DNA of 64,000 nucleotides, taken from NCBI RefSeq assembly GCF_000420045.1, contig NZ_ATUE01000007.1, positions 124,001 through 188,000 of the forward strand, read 5' to 3'. Both the position numbers and the translations under genes were made by a program. Under the pieces are notes generated by a model, which saw only the letters and a program-made list of their open reading frames with translations, made no database searches and was not told where the DNA came from. Shown here one piece after another: positions 44,373 to 52,539 of this stretch (within the stretch, counting starts at the first letter, position 1; each line of letters begins with the position of its first letter). This stretch comes from Perlucidibaca piscinae DSM 21586 (GTDB taxonomy: Bacteria; Pseudomonadota; Gammaproteobacteria; Pseudomonadales; Moraxellaceae).

Positions 44373-45230
44373 TCAGGAAGTAGTAGGAATATGGGTGCGA
44401 CGTTGGTTGAGACGAAAAGCTGTTTTCAGAAGCCGTTGGTAACCGGTCGGCATCAGTCGCTGGGCGACATCTAGGAAAGTAGCATCAGCACCAATCAGAA
44501 CCCGGGGTTGGTTTCTACGCACTCCGTTTAGTATTGCTTTTGCGGCTTCTTCCGGTGTCGAGCGAGCGATGCGCTCAAACATTGACGAGATTTCTTCGTG
44601 GCTGCCGAGGGAAAGTGCCCCCATATCGCCCATACGGCTACTGCGGGCGATATTGGTCTTGACGCCACCCGGGTGAACGCAGGTAGCACTGACGCCTGAG
44701 TTTTCGAGATCCAGTTCTTCCCTGAGCGCCTCAGTGAAGCCGCGAACGGCAAACTTCGCGGCGTTATAGGCAGATTGAGTTGGCACACTAATAATACCGA
44801 ACACACTCGAGATGTTGACAATGTGGCCATCACCCGACTGCTTCAGATACGGCAGAAACTCCTTGCTGCCGTATACCACTCCCCAGAAATTGATACCCAT
44901 CAGCCATTCAAGATTCTCATAGCTCATGGCCTCAACCGTTTCGCCGAGACCGACACCGGCATTGTTGATGATCAGGTTTACCTGACCATGCTCATTGACG
45001 CATTCCTCGGCATAGCGCTTTACCGCTTCCTGCCGGCTTACATCGACATGGTGGCTGGTGACCTTGACCGGATAGCGGCCAAGCATCTTCGCGGTCTCGG
45101 CCAGCTCTCTTTCGCTGACATCTGAAATTGCCAGGTTGCATCTCGCCTTGGCCAGTTCAATGGCTGTAGCGCGGCCGATTCCGGATCCTGCCCCGGTAAT
45201 GGCGGCGACCTTCTCTTTGAAGGTTTTCAT
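44373..45230 (-). CDS. Short-chain dehydrogenase/reductase 2
   Basis: A 285-residue classical SDR with TGAGSGIG (12-19), NNAGVGLGE, ISSVFG and YNAAK. Asp in AISDVSER favours NAD(H). The long C-terminal part (LIGADATFLDVAQRLMPTGYQRLL) is shared in style with SDR1. AGGAGACAAC precedes ATG 45230. It lies 29 bases after the BVMO-2 stop in the same operon, so oxidation of a secondary alcohol before Baeyer-Villiger attack is the likely job. Confidence 0.88.
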   Translation of the reverse strand: MKTFKEKVAAITGAGSGIGRATAIELAKARCNLAISDVSERELAETAKMLGRYPVKVTSHHVDVSRQEAVKRYAEECVNEHGQVNLIINNAGVGLGETVEAMSYENLEWLMGINFWGVVYGSKEFLPYLKQSGDGHIVNISSVFGIISVPTQSAYNAAKFAVRGFTEALREELDLENSGVSATCVHPGGVKTNIARSSRMGDMGALSLGSHEEISSMFERIARSTPEEAAKAILNGVRRNQPRVLIGADATFLDVAQRLMPTGYQRLLKTAFRLNQRRTHIPTTS

Positions 45231-45259
45231 GTGTTGTCTCCTCGTTGGTTGCAGGCTTA

Positions 45260-46762
45260 TCAGGCGCGCAAGAGATTGACAAGGGTGGTGGATTTTCCTT
45301 GCCTCATATTCTTGCCGTCGTACTTGAGGTGGCCATCGTCAAGCGATCCGTAACGCAGGGCCGGCAGATCACGAAGATAGTCATCAAGGTTTTGCCAGGG
45401 GATCTTCGCGCCCTGTCGCGGCAAGCGGTCATTGGCACGCTGGACATACCCGGAGCGCAGGTTGAGAAAGTTGAGGTTTGTTCCACAGCCTTCCTCGTCT
45501 ATCGGGGTTACTACCTCCGCACCGATCTGTTTCATGTGATTGAGAAGTCGGCAAACATATTCGCAGGCGATATCCGCCTTCAGTGTCCATGAAGCATTGG
45601 TGTAGCCGAAAACCAGTGCCATGTTGGGTACGCCTTCCAGCATAAGCCCCTTGTACATCAAGGTTTCTGAAATACGAATATCCTCGCCGTCGATGGAAAG
45701 CGACGCGCCACCCAAAAGCTGCAGGTCGAGACCGGTGGCGGTGATAATGATGTCTGCATCAAGGTGGTCGCCAGACTTGAGCTGGATGCCGTTCTCAGTC
45801 ACGGTTTCGATATGGTCGGTAACTACCGATGCCTTGTTATTTCGTATTGCTTTGAAAAGGTCGCCCTTGGGCACGGCGCACATGCGCTCTTCCCACGGAT
45901 TGTAAGCAGGCTGGAAATGGCGCATATCAACATCCGGCCCAAGCTGCTTGCGTGCAGACGCCAGCAGCAGGCGGCGAATGGCTTTCGGTTTGCTCAGAGA
46001 CAGCTTGTAAACAGTTCTTTGCAGCAGGATGTTGCGGCTTCGAGCTATTCGATAGACGAGCATCTCCGGCAGGAAACGACGCAGATTGGCGGAGATCAGG
46101 TCCTTTTCCGGCACAGTGGCAATATAGGTGGGCGAGCGTTGCAGCATGACCACGTGGGCCGCCTTGTCGGTCATCGCCGGGACCAGCGTCACGGCGGTTG
46201 CACCACTGCCTATGACCACGACCCGCTTTCCTGTGTAGTCGTAATTTTCGGGCCAGTGTTGCGGGTGGATGACATCACCCCGGAAACGCTCCATGCCTTT
46301 GATTTCTGGTGTGTAACCGGCGTCATAGTTGTAGTAACCGGTGCAGTTGAAAATGAATCCTGCGGTAAATTCGTGGGTGTCGCCGGTCTCCTCGTCAACG
46401 GCAGTGATCTGCCAGTGCTTCTTGTCGCTATGCCAGGCCTCGGACAGCACCTTGAGACCGAAATGGATTCGTTTCCTGACATCATGGGCGCGAGCCGTAT
46501 CTTCAATGTACTGCTGAATGGATGGTCCATCGGCAAGCATCTTGATGCCGGTCCACGGGCGGAAGTTGTATCCGAGAGTGAACATATCCGAATCAGAGCG
46601 GATCCCCGGGTAGCGAAACAGGTCCCAGGTGCCGCCGATGCGTTTGCGTCGCTCGACAATGGCAAAGCGTATGTTCGGGCACTTCTTTGCCATATGGCAG
46701 GCCGCCCCGATACCGGAAAGACCTGCGCCGATAATCAGTACGTCAAGGTGGCGGTGTTTCAT
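45260..46762 (-). CDS. Baeyer-Villiger / flavin monooxygenase 2 (EthA/AlmA-like)
   Basis: A 500-residue class B monooxygenase: GAGLSGIG (12-19) for FAD, GSGATA (185-190) for NADPH and the fingerprint FRGDVIHPQHW (160-170). Overall it resembles the EthA/MymA/AlmA group, in which AlmA proteins are linked to long-chain alkane use and EthA acts on ketones. It is clearly different from BVMO-1. ATG 46762 overlaps the hydrolase stop as ATGA, the same coupling seen in operon 1. Confidence 0.92.
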   Translation of the reverse strand: MKHRHLDVLIIGAGLSGIGAACHMAKKCPNIRFAIVERRKRIGGTWDLFRYPGIRSDSDMFTLGYNFRPWTGIKMLADGPSIQQYIEDTARAHDVRKRIHFGLKVLSEAWHSDKKHWQITAVDEETGDTHEFTAGFIFNCTGYYNYDAGYTPEIKGMERFRGDVIHPQHWPENYDYTGKRVVVIGSGATAVTLVPAMTDKAAHVVMLQRSPTYIATVPEKDLISANLRRFLPEMLVYRIARSRNILLQRTVYKLSLSKPKAIRRLLLASARKQLGPDVDMRHFQPAYNPWEERMCAVPKGDLFKAIRNNKASVVTDHIETVTENGIQLKSGDHLDADIIITATGLDLQLLGGASLSIDGEDIRISETLMYKGLMLEGVPNMALVFGYTNASWTLKADIACEYVCRLLNHMKQIGAEVVTPIDEEGCGTNLNFLNLRSGYVQRANDRLPRQGAKIPWQNLDDYLRDLPALRYGSLDDGHLKYDGKNMRQGKSTTLVNLLRA

Positions 46763-47697
46763 TGTCTAGCTCCTGTCAGTCCGGAACTGGCGCGCAGCCG
46801 GGGCTTGCCGGTGATATCCGGGTGGTTGAGAAAATCCAGTACTGTTTCCGTGAACACGGTATTGCGGTCACCGGCAACCATATGACCGGCCTTGTCGAGC
46901 ACGGCATAGCGGGCGTGGGGGATGATCGATAGCAGCTCACGGGCGCCGGTGTCGCTGAGCACGTCACTCTGGTAGCCGCGAATCAGCAAGGTGGGCAGGT
47001 CAAGATGCTGTGCGGCAGCATTCAGCCTGCTGATATCGAACATCCCTTCGTCGTTCACCGGCAGGCGCGCATGGTCAAGAAAAGCCGGATCCCAGTGCCA
47101 GTAATAGCGCCCGTCAGCGCGTTGACGCAGGTTCTTGCGCAACCCGGAAAGGTCCTCTGGTGGGGGACGATGCGGGTTGTAAGCGGCGATGGCGTCACGC
47201 ACTTGTTCAAGGGAAGCAAAGCCGTCCTGATGACGGCGCATGAACTCGATGATGCGTCGCACTCCGGCCCGTTCAAGCCGCGGCGCGACATCCACCAGCA
47301 CCAGTGCCCGGCATGTCAGGGCAGGGTTCTCGCCCAGCGTCAGCATGGCGGTCAGCCCGCCCATGGATGCGCCGATAATGACCGGGTCTGTATCCAGCGA
47401 GCGAATCACTTCGGCGAGGTCCGCAGCCAGCAAGTCGGCGCGGTAGTCTCCGTCCGGGCTCCAGTCGCTGTCGCCATGGCCGCGCGCATCGATAGTACAG
47501 GCACAGTAACCGGCTTCAGCCAGGGCTGTAGCAGTGTCGGCCCAGGCATATCGGGTCTGGCCGCCGCCATGGAGCAGTAACGCCGGCGGGCTTAGTGGGT
47601 CACCATAACGCGTGGCGCGCAGCCTCACGCCGCCGGCACCGCTAAACAGGATGGTGTTGCCATTGCCGTGAACCGTCTCGTTGTCGGAAGGCGCCAT
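46759..47697 (-). CDS. Alpha/beta hydrolase (epoxide hydrolase/esterase-like)
   Basis: A 312-residue alpha/beta hydrolase fold protein: LLHGGGQTRYAW (oxyanion), DARGHGDSDW, GASMGGLTAM with nucleophile Ser111, and the C-terminal His in DKAGHMVAGD. It is not related to the HSL-type esterase of operon 1, so the two operons recruited different hydrolases for the same position. CTGGAGA seven bases before ATG 47697 gives the start. First gene of operon 3; probably hydrolyses the ester or lactone made by BVMO-2. Confidence 0.88.
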   Translation of the reverse strand: MAPSDNETVHGNGNTILFSGAGGVRLRATRYGDPLSPPALLLHGGGQTRYAWADTATALAEAGYCACTIDARGHGDSDWSPDGDYRADLLAADLAEVIRSLDTDPVIIGASMGGLTAMLTLGENPALTCRALVLVDVAPRLERAGVRRIIEFMRRHQDGFASLEQVRDAIAAYNPHRPPPEDLSGLRKNLRQRADGRYYWHWDPAFLDHARLPVNDEGMFDISRLNAAAQHLDLPTLLIRGYQSDVLSDTGARELLSIIPHARYAVLDKAGHMVAGDRNTVFTETVLDFLNHPDITGKPRLRASSGLTGARQ

Positions 47698-47724
47698 GGT
47701 AAGTCTCCAGGAAAGCAATTGAAT

Positions 47725-47738
47725 TGGGCGGCCAACCA
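47725..47738 (-). promoter_or_regulatory. Shared operator-like motif, copy 3 (operon 3)
   Basis: In gene orientation TGGTTGGCCGCCCA preceded by CATT, 28 bases before the hydrolase start and one base after a TATCAT -10-like box. The distance to the start codon matches copy 1 (27 bases). Confidence 0.55.
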
Positions 47739-47923
47739 AATGATAATCTGGTCAGGGAGAGGAAGCAAGTCATGATCCGATTGACTGGCTGATCGAAACC
47801 GTTCTCGGGCGGCGTGTCAGGAATATTGAGGGCTCACCGTGCTATCGGGGCAGTGACACGGGGTGTTTCGCTGGAAACAGCCGAATTGCCTGCGCTGGCT
47901 CGCTGAAATAGCTCGAATCCGCT

Positions 47924-48976
47924 TCAGCGTTTCACGGGTGAGCGGGCGCCACGCCTGTAATCCTCGGGTGGCTGGCCAAACCAGCGCTTGAAGGCACGCC
48001 TGAAGTTGGCGCTGTCGTGGTAGTTCAGCAGCGCAGCAATGTCTTCGATCGACAGCGTGCTTTCACGCAGGTAGCTGGCCGCCTGACTGGACAGGATGTC
48101 ATCACGAATTTGTCGGAAACTGCTGCCTTCCTGTTTCAGTTTCCGGGCCAGGGTGCGCTTGCTCATGAAAAGAGTGGCGGCGGCTTCCTCTTCACTGAGT
48201 GTGCCGGGTGGCCGGGATAACATCATTTTCTTGAGGCGGTTCTGGTAGCTTGATGTTTGTGTCTGCAGTTGCGCCAGCATCGCTTCACACTGCTGCAGAG
48301 CGAGGCGATAGCTCTTGTGATTGGCAGAAGCATTCGGCTCATGACACAACGCCAACGGTAAACGGAGCGTCAACTGATCATGGCCGAACTCAATCTGGCC
48401 GGACAGGTACTGCGGATAAATCGCCTGGTATTCGGGCGCTGGATGGGTAAAGGCTATTGCCGCCTCGTTCAGAGGGCGGCCGACAATGAATTCGCCGAAC
48501 TCCAGTAGCACCGTGATTATCAGCTCTGCCACGCAACGCAGAAGTTCGTCATCGAGCTGCACCTGGAAAGTCAGCCTGCATTCGAGGTCATCACCTGCTT
48601 CCTGCAAGTGCAGCTCGATAACGCTGGCACGGGTGGGCAGAAAGGTGTGTATCGCCTGGAGAGCGCTGAGCAGGTCAGGGCTGCTGGAGGCGGCAAAGCC
48701 CATTGCACCGTGGGTTGCCGGCGTCAAGCGCTTGCCCAGCCGCAATCCGAACCCCGGTTGGTCCGACAACGCCAGGGCGTTGCGCAGAATCTGCATCTGC
48801 TGCACTGGAGTAATCAGACCATCCTCGCTCAGCAGCTGAGAGGCGCTGAGGCCGGTGCCTTGTAATAATTCCGGCAATTGCCTTGCTGTCAGACCGAGTT
48901 CGCGGGCGATCAGCCGTGAATAGTTGGACGGAATATCGCCACCGGATTTGTCTCTTGTGCTGGCAAGTTGCGTCAT
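47924..48976 (-). CDS. AraC-family regulator (OruR/CypR-like)
   Basis: A 350-residue regulator with the N-terminal arabinose-binding-like domain PF12625 (residues about 20-210) and a C-terminal AraC HTH (about 255-345: EEAAATLFMSKRTLARKLKQEG, ASYLRESTLSIEDIAALLNYHDSANFRRAFKRW). It is divergent from the ferredoxin-CYP153 operon. In Alcanivorax the equivalent AraC gene (cypR) sits at the same place and controls its P450 operon, so activation of 49-54 kb in response to alkane or a derived lipid is likely. Confidence 0.9.
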   Translation of the reverse strand: MTQLASTRDKSGGDIPSNYSRLIARELGLTARQLPELLQGTGLSASQLLSEDGLITPVQQMQILRNALALSDQPGFGLRLGKRLTPATHGAMGFAASSSPDLLSALQAIHTFLPTRASVIELHLQEAGDDLECRLTFQVQLDDELLRCVAELIITVLLEFGEFIVGRPLNEAAIAFTHPAPEYQAIYPQYLSGQIEFGHDQLTLRLPLALCHEPNASANHKSYRLALQQCEAMLAQLQTQTSSYQNRLKKMMLSRPPGTLSEEEAAATLFMSKRTLARKLKQEGSSFRQIRDDILSSQAASYLRESTLSIEDIAALLNYHDSANFRRAFKRWFGQPPEDYRRGARSPVKR

Positions 48977-49004
48977 TGGGATCGGCCCTGATGAAAGGTT
49001 CGAT

Positions 49005-49041
49005 TGTCTCTAAATGACCCCTACGCTGTCAAGAAATGACC
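49005..49041 (+). promoter_or_regulatory. Candidate AraC operator: 22-bp-spaced direct repeats
   Basis: TGTC-N3-AAATGACC occurs at 49005-49019 and again at 49027-49041, exactly 22 bases apart, i.e. two helical turns on one DNA face. Direct repeats with this spacing are the usual AraC-family binding layout. They lie between the divergent AraC gene and the ferredoxin-P450 operon. Confidence 0.6.
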
Positions 49042-49049
49042 TCCTCGTT

Positions 49050-49070
49050 ATGGTGATGCCGAATCACCAT
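49050..49070 (+). promoter_or_regulatory. Inverted repeat upstream of the ferredoxin gene
   Basis: ATGGTGAT (49050-49057) and ATCACCAT (49063-49070) are perfect 8-bp arms around five bases, ending 33 bases before the ferredoxin start. It may be a second operator or a leader hairpin. Confidence 0.45.
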
Positions 49071-49102
49071 CGACACAAGATCTAAATTGCAGGAGAAAGG
49101 CA

Positions 49103-49423
49103 TTGGCCAAGATCACCTTTATTGAGCATAACAACACCGAGCATGTTGCCGAGTTCGAGGCGGGCACTACGTTGATGCAAATCGCAGTCGCCAATGCGGT
49201 GCCCGGCATTGACGGGGATTGTGGTGGAGAATGTGCGTGCGGGACCTGCCACATGATCGTTGACCAGCAATGGTTCGACAAGACCGGTGAAATCGCGGAT
49301 GACGAAGAACAGATGCTGTCCATGACACCGGAGCGGGCTGGTACCTCGCGTCTGGGTTGTCAGGTCAAGATTACCGAAGCAATGGATGGGATGCGCGTCT
49401 ATCTTCCCGAATTCCAGATGTAA
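49103..49423 (+). CDS. [2Fe-2S] ferredoxin of the P450 system
   Basis: A 106-residue putidaredoxin-type ferredoxin. Ligands are Cys40, Cys46, Cys49 (C-x5-C-x2-C in GDCGGECACGTC) and Cys86 (SRLGCQV). The start is TTG 49103: AGGAG sits seven bases upstream and MAKITFIEHNN is the family N-terminus, whereas the first ATG would cut off 24 residues. It passes electrons from the ferredoxin reductase (52.5 kb) to the CYP153 encoded next. Rare TTG starts may keep its level low. Confidence 0.93.
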   Translation: MAKITFIEHNNTEHVAEFEAGTTLMQIAVANAVPGIDGDCGGECACGTCHMIVDQQWFDKTGEIADDEEQMLSMTPERAGTSRLGCQVKITEAMDGMRVYLPEFQM

Positions 49424-49437
49424 AGATGGAGAATAAT

Positions 49438-50850
49438 ATGACGACGTTACAAGGTGAAAACACCTCATTCCAGACAAAAATGTTCAACACCACTTCAAAA
49501 GTGGTGCCGATGCACCTGCAGATCAAGGCGCTCAAGGTGTTGATGAAGGCGAAGAGAAAAACCATCGGAACCAAGACTCCGATGATTCACTTTACCGAGT
49601 CGCCTTTGCCCGATGTGAACACTCTGGCTATTGAAGATATCGATACCAGCAACCCGTTTTTGTATCGGCAAGGCCAGTGGGGGGCCTATTTCAAGCGTCT
49701 GCGTGACGAGGCGCCTGTACACTATCAGAAAAACAGCCCGTTCGGTCCATTCTGGTCGATAACGCGCTATGACGATATTCTGTTTGTTGACAAGAACCAC
49801 GAGTTGTTTTCTTCCGAGCCGCAAATCGTTCTGGGGGATCCCCCGGAGGGTTTATCGGTGGAAATGTTCATCGCCATGGATCCCCCCAAGCACGATGTAC
49901 AGCGCCGCGCGGTGCAGGGGGTGGTGGCGCCGCAGAACCTCAAGGAAATGGAGGGGCTGATTCGCCGCCGCACGGCAGAGGTGCTTGATAGCTTGCCTCT
50001 GAACAAGCCATTCAACTGGGTCCCGACGGTTTCGAAGGAACTGACCGGTCGGATGCTGGCGACTCTGCTCGATTTTCCCTACGAGGAACGTCACAAGCTG
50101 GTTGACTGGTCGGATCGCTTGTCCGGCGCGTCGTCGGCCACCGGTGGGGAATTTACCAATGAAGATGTCATGTTCGACGATGCCGCAGACATGGCCTGGT
50201 CTTTTTCCAGGCTTTGGCGCGACAAGGAAGCGCGCCGTGCAGCTGGTGAAGAGGTCGGTTTCGACCTGATCAGCATGATGCAGAACAACGAGGATACCAA
50301 GGACCTGATCAATCGTCCGATGGAGTTTATCGGTAATCTGGCGCTGCTGATCGTCGGCGGCAACGACACCACGCGCAACTCGATGAGTGGTGGCGTGCTT
50401 GCCCTGAATCAGTTTCCCGAGGAATTTGCCAAGCTGAAGGCGAATCCGGATCTGATTCCGAATATGGTCTCGGAAATCATCCGTTGGCAAACCCCGCTGG
50501 CACATATGCGTCGAGTGGCCACGCAGGATGTCGAGTTGCATGGCCAGACCATCAAGAAAGGCGATCGTGTGCTGATGTGGTATGCCTCGGGCAATCGTGA
50601 CGAACGAAAATTCGAGAACCCGGATCAGTTAATCATTGATCGTAAGGATGCCAGAAACCATATGTCGTTTGGCTATGGTATCCATCGCTGCATGGGCAAC
50701 CGCCTTGCCGAACTGCAACTGCGCATTCTGTGGGAGGAGCTGCTCAAGCGTTTTGACAACATCGAGGTGGTTGGCGAACCGGAGCGAGTGCAGTCCAACT
50801 TTGTGCGGGGCTATTCCACGCTGATGGTCAAGTTGACGGCGAAAAGTTGA
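49438..50850 (+). CDS. Cytochrome P450, CYP153-type alkane terminal hydroxylase
   Basis: A 470-residue bacterial class I P450. The I-helix has GGNDTTRNS, the K-helix EIIR, and the heme ligand is Cys418 in FGYGIHRCMGNRLAE. FIAMDPPKHDVQRRAVQ, IRWQTPLAHMRR, MWYASGNRDE and VQSNFVRGYS are the conserved blocks of CYP153, the soluble alkane omega-hydroxylases of Alcanivorax, Acinetobacter and Mycobacterium. ATG 49438 is set by GGAG six bases upstream and gives the typical CYP153 length. Expected reaction: terminal hydroxylation of medium-chain alkanes or related alicyclic/terpenoid substrates. Confidence 0.93.
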   Translation: MTTLQGENTSFQTKMFNTTSKVVPMHLQIKALKVLMKAKRKTIGTKTPMIHFTESPLPDVNTLAIEDIDTSNPFLYRQGQWGAYFKRLRDEAPVHYQKNSPFGPFWSITRYDDILFVDKNHELFSSEPQIVLGDPPEGLSVEMFIAMDPPKHDVQRRAVQGVVAPQNLKEMEGLIRRRTAEVLDSLPLNKPFNWVPTVSKELTGRMLATLLDFPYEERHKLVDWSDRLSGASSATGGEFTNEDVMFDDAADMAWSFSRLWRDKEARRAAGEEVGFDLISMMQNNEDTKDLINRPMEFIGNLALLIVGGNDTTRNSMSGGVLALNQFPEEFAKLKANPDLIPNMVSEIIRWQTPLAHMRRVATQDVELHGQTIKKGDRVLMWYASGNRDERKFENPDQLIIDRKDARNHMSFGYGIHRCMGNRLAELQLRILWEELLKRFDNIEVVGEPERVQSNFVRGYSTLMVKLTAKS

Positions 50851-52505
50851 TGAGCCGTCAGGCCGGGTGGGCGTCAGAGCAGTTTGATTATGTGGTGGTC
50901 GGCGCCGGCTCAGCCGGATGTGCTGTCGCTAACCGCCTGTCCGAGAGCGGCCGCTATTCCGTGCTGCTGCTTGAGGCCGGGCCGGAGAGCCGCTGTAACC
51001 CGTTCGTGAACATGCCGCTGGGCTTTTTACAACTGATGTTCAGCCGTCGCTATAATTGGCAGTTCAACACCGAGCCGCAGCGGCATATGTATGGTCGCTC
51101 GTTGTTCCAGCCACGGGGCAAGATGCTCGGCGGGTCGAGCGGCATCAACGCTCAGGTTTATATCCGCGGTCACGCCCGGGACTACGATGAATGGGCGCAG
51201 CGGGGTTGCCAGGGATGGTCATACCAGGAAGTGCTGCCTTACTTCACGAAGTCGGAGAATTTCGAGCCGCCATTAAACCCGCTTGACGCGCCGTTTCATG
51301 GTCGGGGAGGTCCGCTCAATGTTGCCGAGCGTCGTTATACCAATCCCCTTAGTCGGGTGTTTGTTGAGTCCGCAAAGCAGGCGGGATACCGCCACAACAG
51401 TGACTTTAACGGCCATGATCAGGAGGGCGTGGGTTTCTACTACGCCTATCAGAAAAATGGTGCACGATGCAGCAATGCACGCGCCTATCTTGAGCCAGCG
51501 GCAGGACGCACCAACCTGACGATACGAAGTGGTTCACAGGTCACCCGGGTCCTGCTCGAAGGAACCCGTGCTGTCGGTGTGGAGTATCGGAACGGGGCGG
51601 GCCTGGTGCAGGTGCGAGTAGCGCGCGAGGTGGTGCTCTGCGGTGGCGCGTTCAATTCACCGCAGCTGCTGATGTTATCCGGTATCGGTCCGCGTGAGGA
51701 ACTCGTTCGGCACGGCATTGAGGTGCGTCACGCGCTGCAAGGGGTAGGGCAGAATCTACAGGATCATATCGACGTGTTCGTCCGCGTCAAGGCACGCACC
51801 CGTCTGGGCATTTCGATGCATCCAAGCTACTGGCACAAGGGATTATGGGCCGTGCTGCAGTATCTGGCTGGTCGGCGCGGTGTACTGTCCAGCAATGGCG
51901 CCGAAGCCGGCGGGTTTATCCGCTCCCGGCCGCAAGAGCCGATTCCCGATCTGCAGCTGCACTTCGGCCCCATGCTCTACGCTGATCACGGACGGGACAT
52001 GAAGACTGCGATGAGTGGTTATGGCTACATAGTCATGATCTACGGGCTTCGGCCTTTATCACGGGGTCGTGTCCGTCTGCACAGCGCCGATCCCTATGCG
52101 GCGCCGCTGATCGATCCCGCCTATTTGTCCGATCCCGCAGATGTTGAGCAACTTGTTCGCGGGGTGCGACTGGTGCGCGAGATTCTCGCGCAGCCAGCTT
52201 TTGCGCCGCACCATGATACCGAGGTTTCCCCCGGAGAGGCGCGGTTGTCGGACCAAGACCTCGCCGACTGGGTGCGGCGCAGCGCTGAATCGGCGTATCA
52301 CCCGGTCGGCACGTGTAAAATGGGTGTCGATTCGCAGGCAGTGGTGGACCCGCGTTTGCGAGTGCATGGTGTGCAGTGTCTGCGGGTCATCGACGCGTCG
52401 ATCATGCCGACCCTGGTGGGTGGCAATACCAACCAGCCGGCGACCATGATCGGCGAGAAGGGCGCTGCGATGATGCTTGAGGATGCCGCGACATCTGGCG
52501 CCTGA
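50850..52505 (+). CDS. alkJ: AlkJ-like GMC alcohol dehydrogenase 2
   Basis: A 551-residue GMC flavoprotein: YVVVGAGSAGCAVANRL, GKMLGGSSGINAQVYIRG, GAFNSPQLLMLSGIG, and YHPVGTCKMG with GGNTNQPATMIGEKGA at the end. Alcanivorax CYP153 operons carry alkJ2 in the same position, directly after the P450. It would oxidise the alkanol formed by the P450 to the aldehyde, passing electrons to the respiratory chain at the inner membrane. ATG 50850 overlaps the P450 stop (TGATG), so translation is coupled. Confidence 0.92.
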   Translation: MSRQAGWASEQFDYVVVGAGSAGCAVANRLSESGRYSVLLLEAGPESRCNPFVNMPLGFLQLMFSRRYNWQFNTEPQRHMYGRSLFQPRGKMLGGSSGINAQVYIRGHARDYDEWAQRGCQGWSYQEVLPYFTKSENFEPPLNPLDAPFHGRGGPLNVAERRYTNPLSRVFVESAKQAGYRHNSDFNGHDQEGVGFYYAYQKNGARCSNARAYLEPAAGRTNLTIRSGSQVTRVLLEGTRAVGVEYRNGAGLVQVRVAREVVLCGGAFNSPQLLMLSGIGPREELVRHGIEVRHALQGVGQNLQDHIDVFVRVKARTRLGISMHPSYWHKGLWAVLQYLAGRRGVLSSNGAEAGGFIRSRPQEPIPDLQLHFGPMLYADHGRDMKTAMSGYGYIVMIYGLRPLSRGRVRLHSADPYAAPLIDPAYLSDPADVEQLVRGVRLVREILAQPAFAPHHDTEVSPGEARLSDQDLADWVRRSAESAYHPVGTCKMGVDSQAVVDPRLRVHGVQCLRVIDASIMPTLVGGNTNQPATMIGEKGAAMMLEDAATSGA

Positions 52506-52539
52506 GAAAACCTTCCCGAAATTGAGTTTGAGAGAGGCC

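Noticed and set aside
45764..46885. 373-codon rightward frame across BVMO-2
   Set aside because: Antisense shadow; the minus strand carries FAD, NADPH and BVMO fingerprints.
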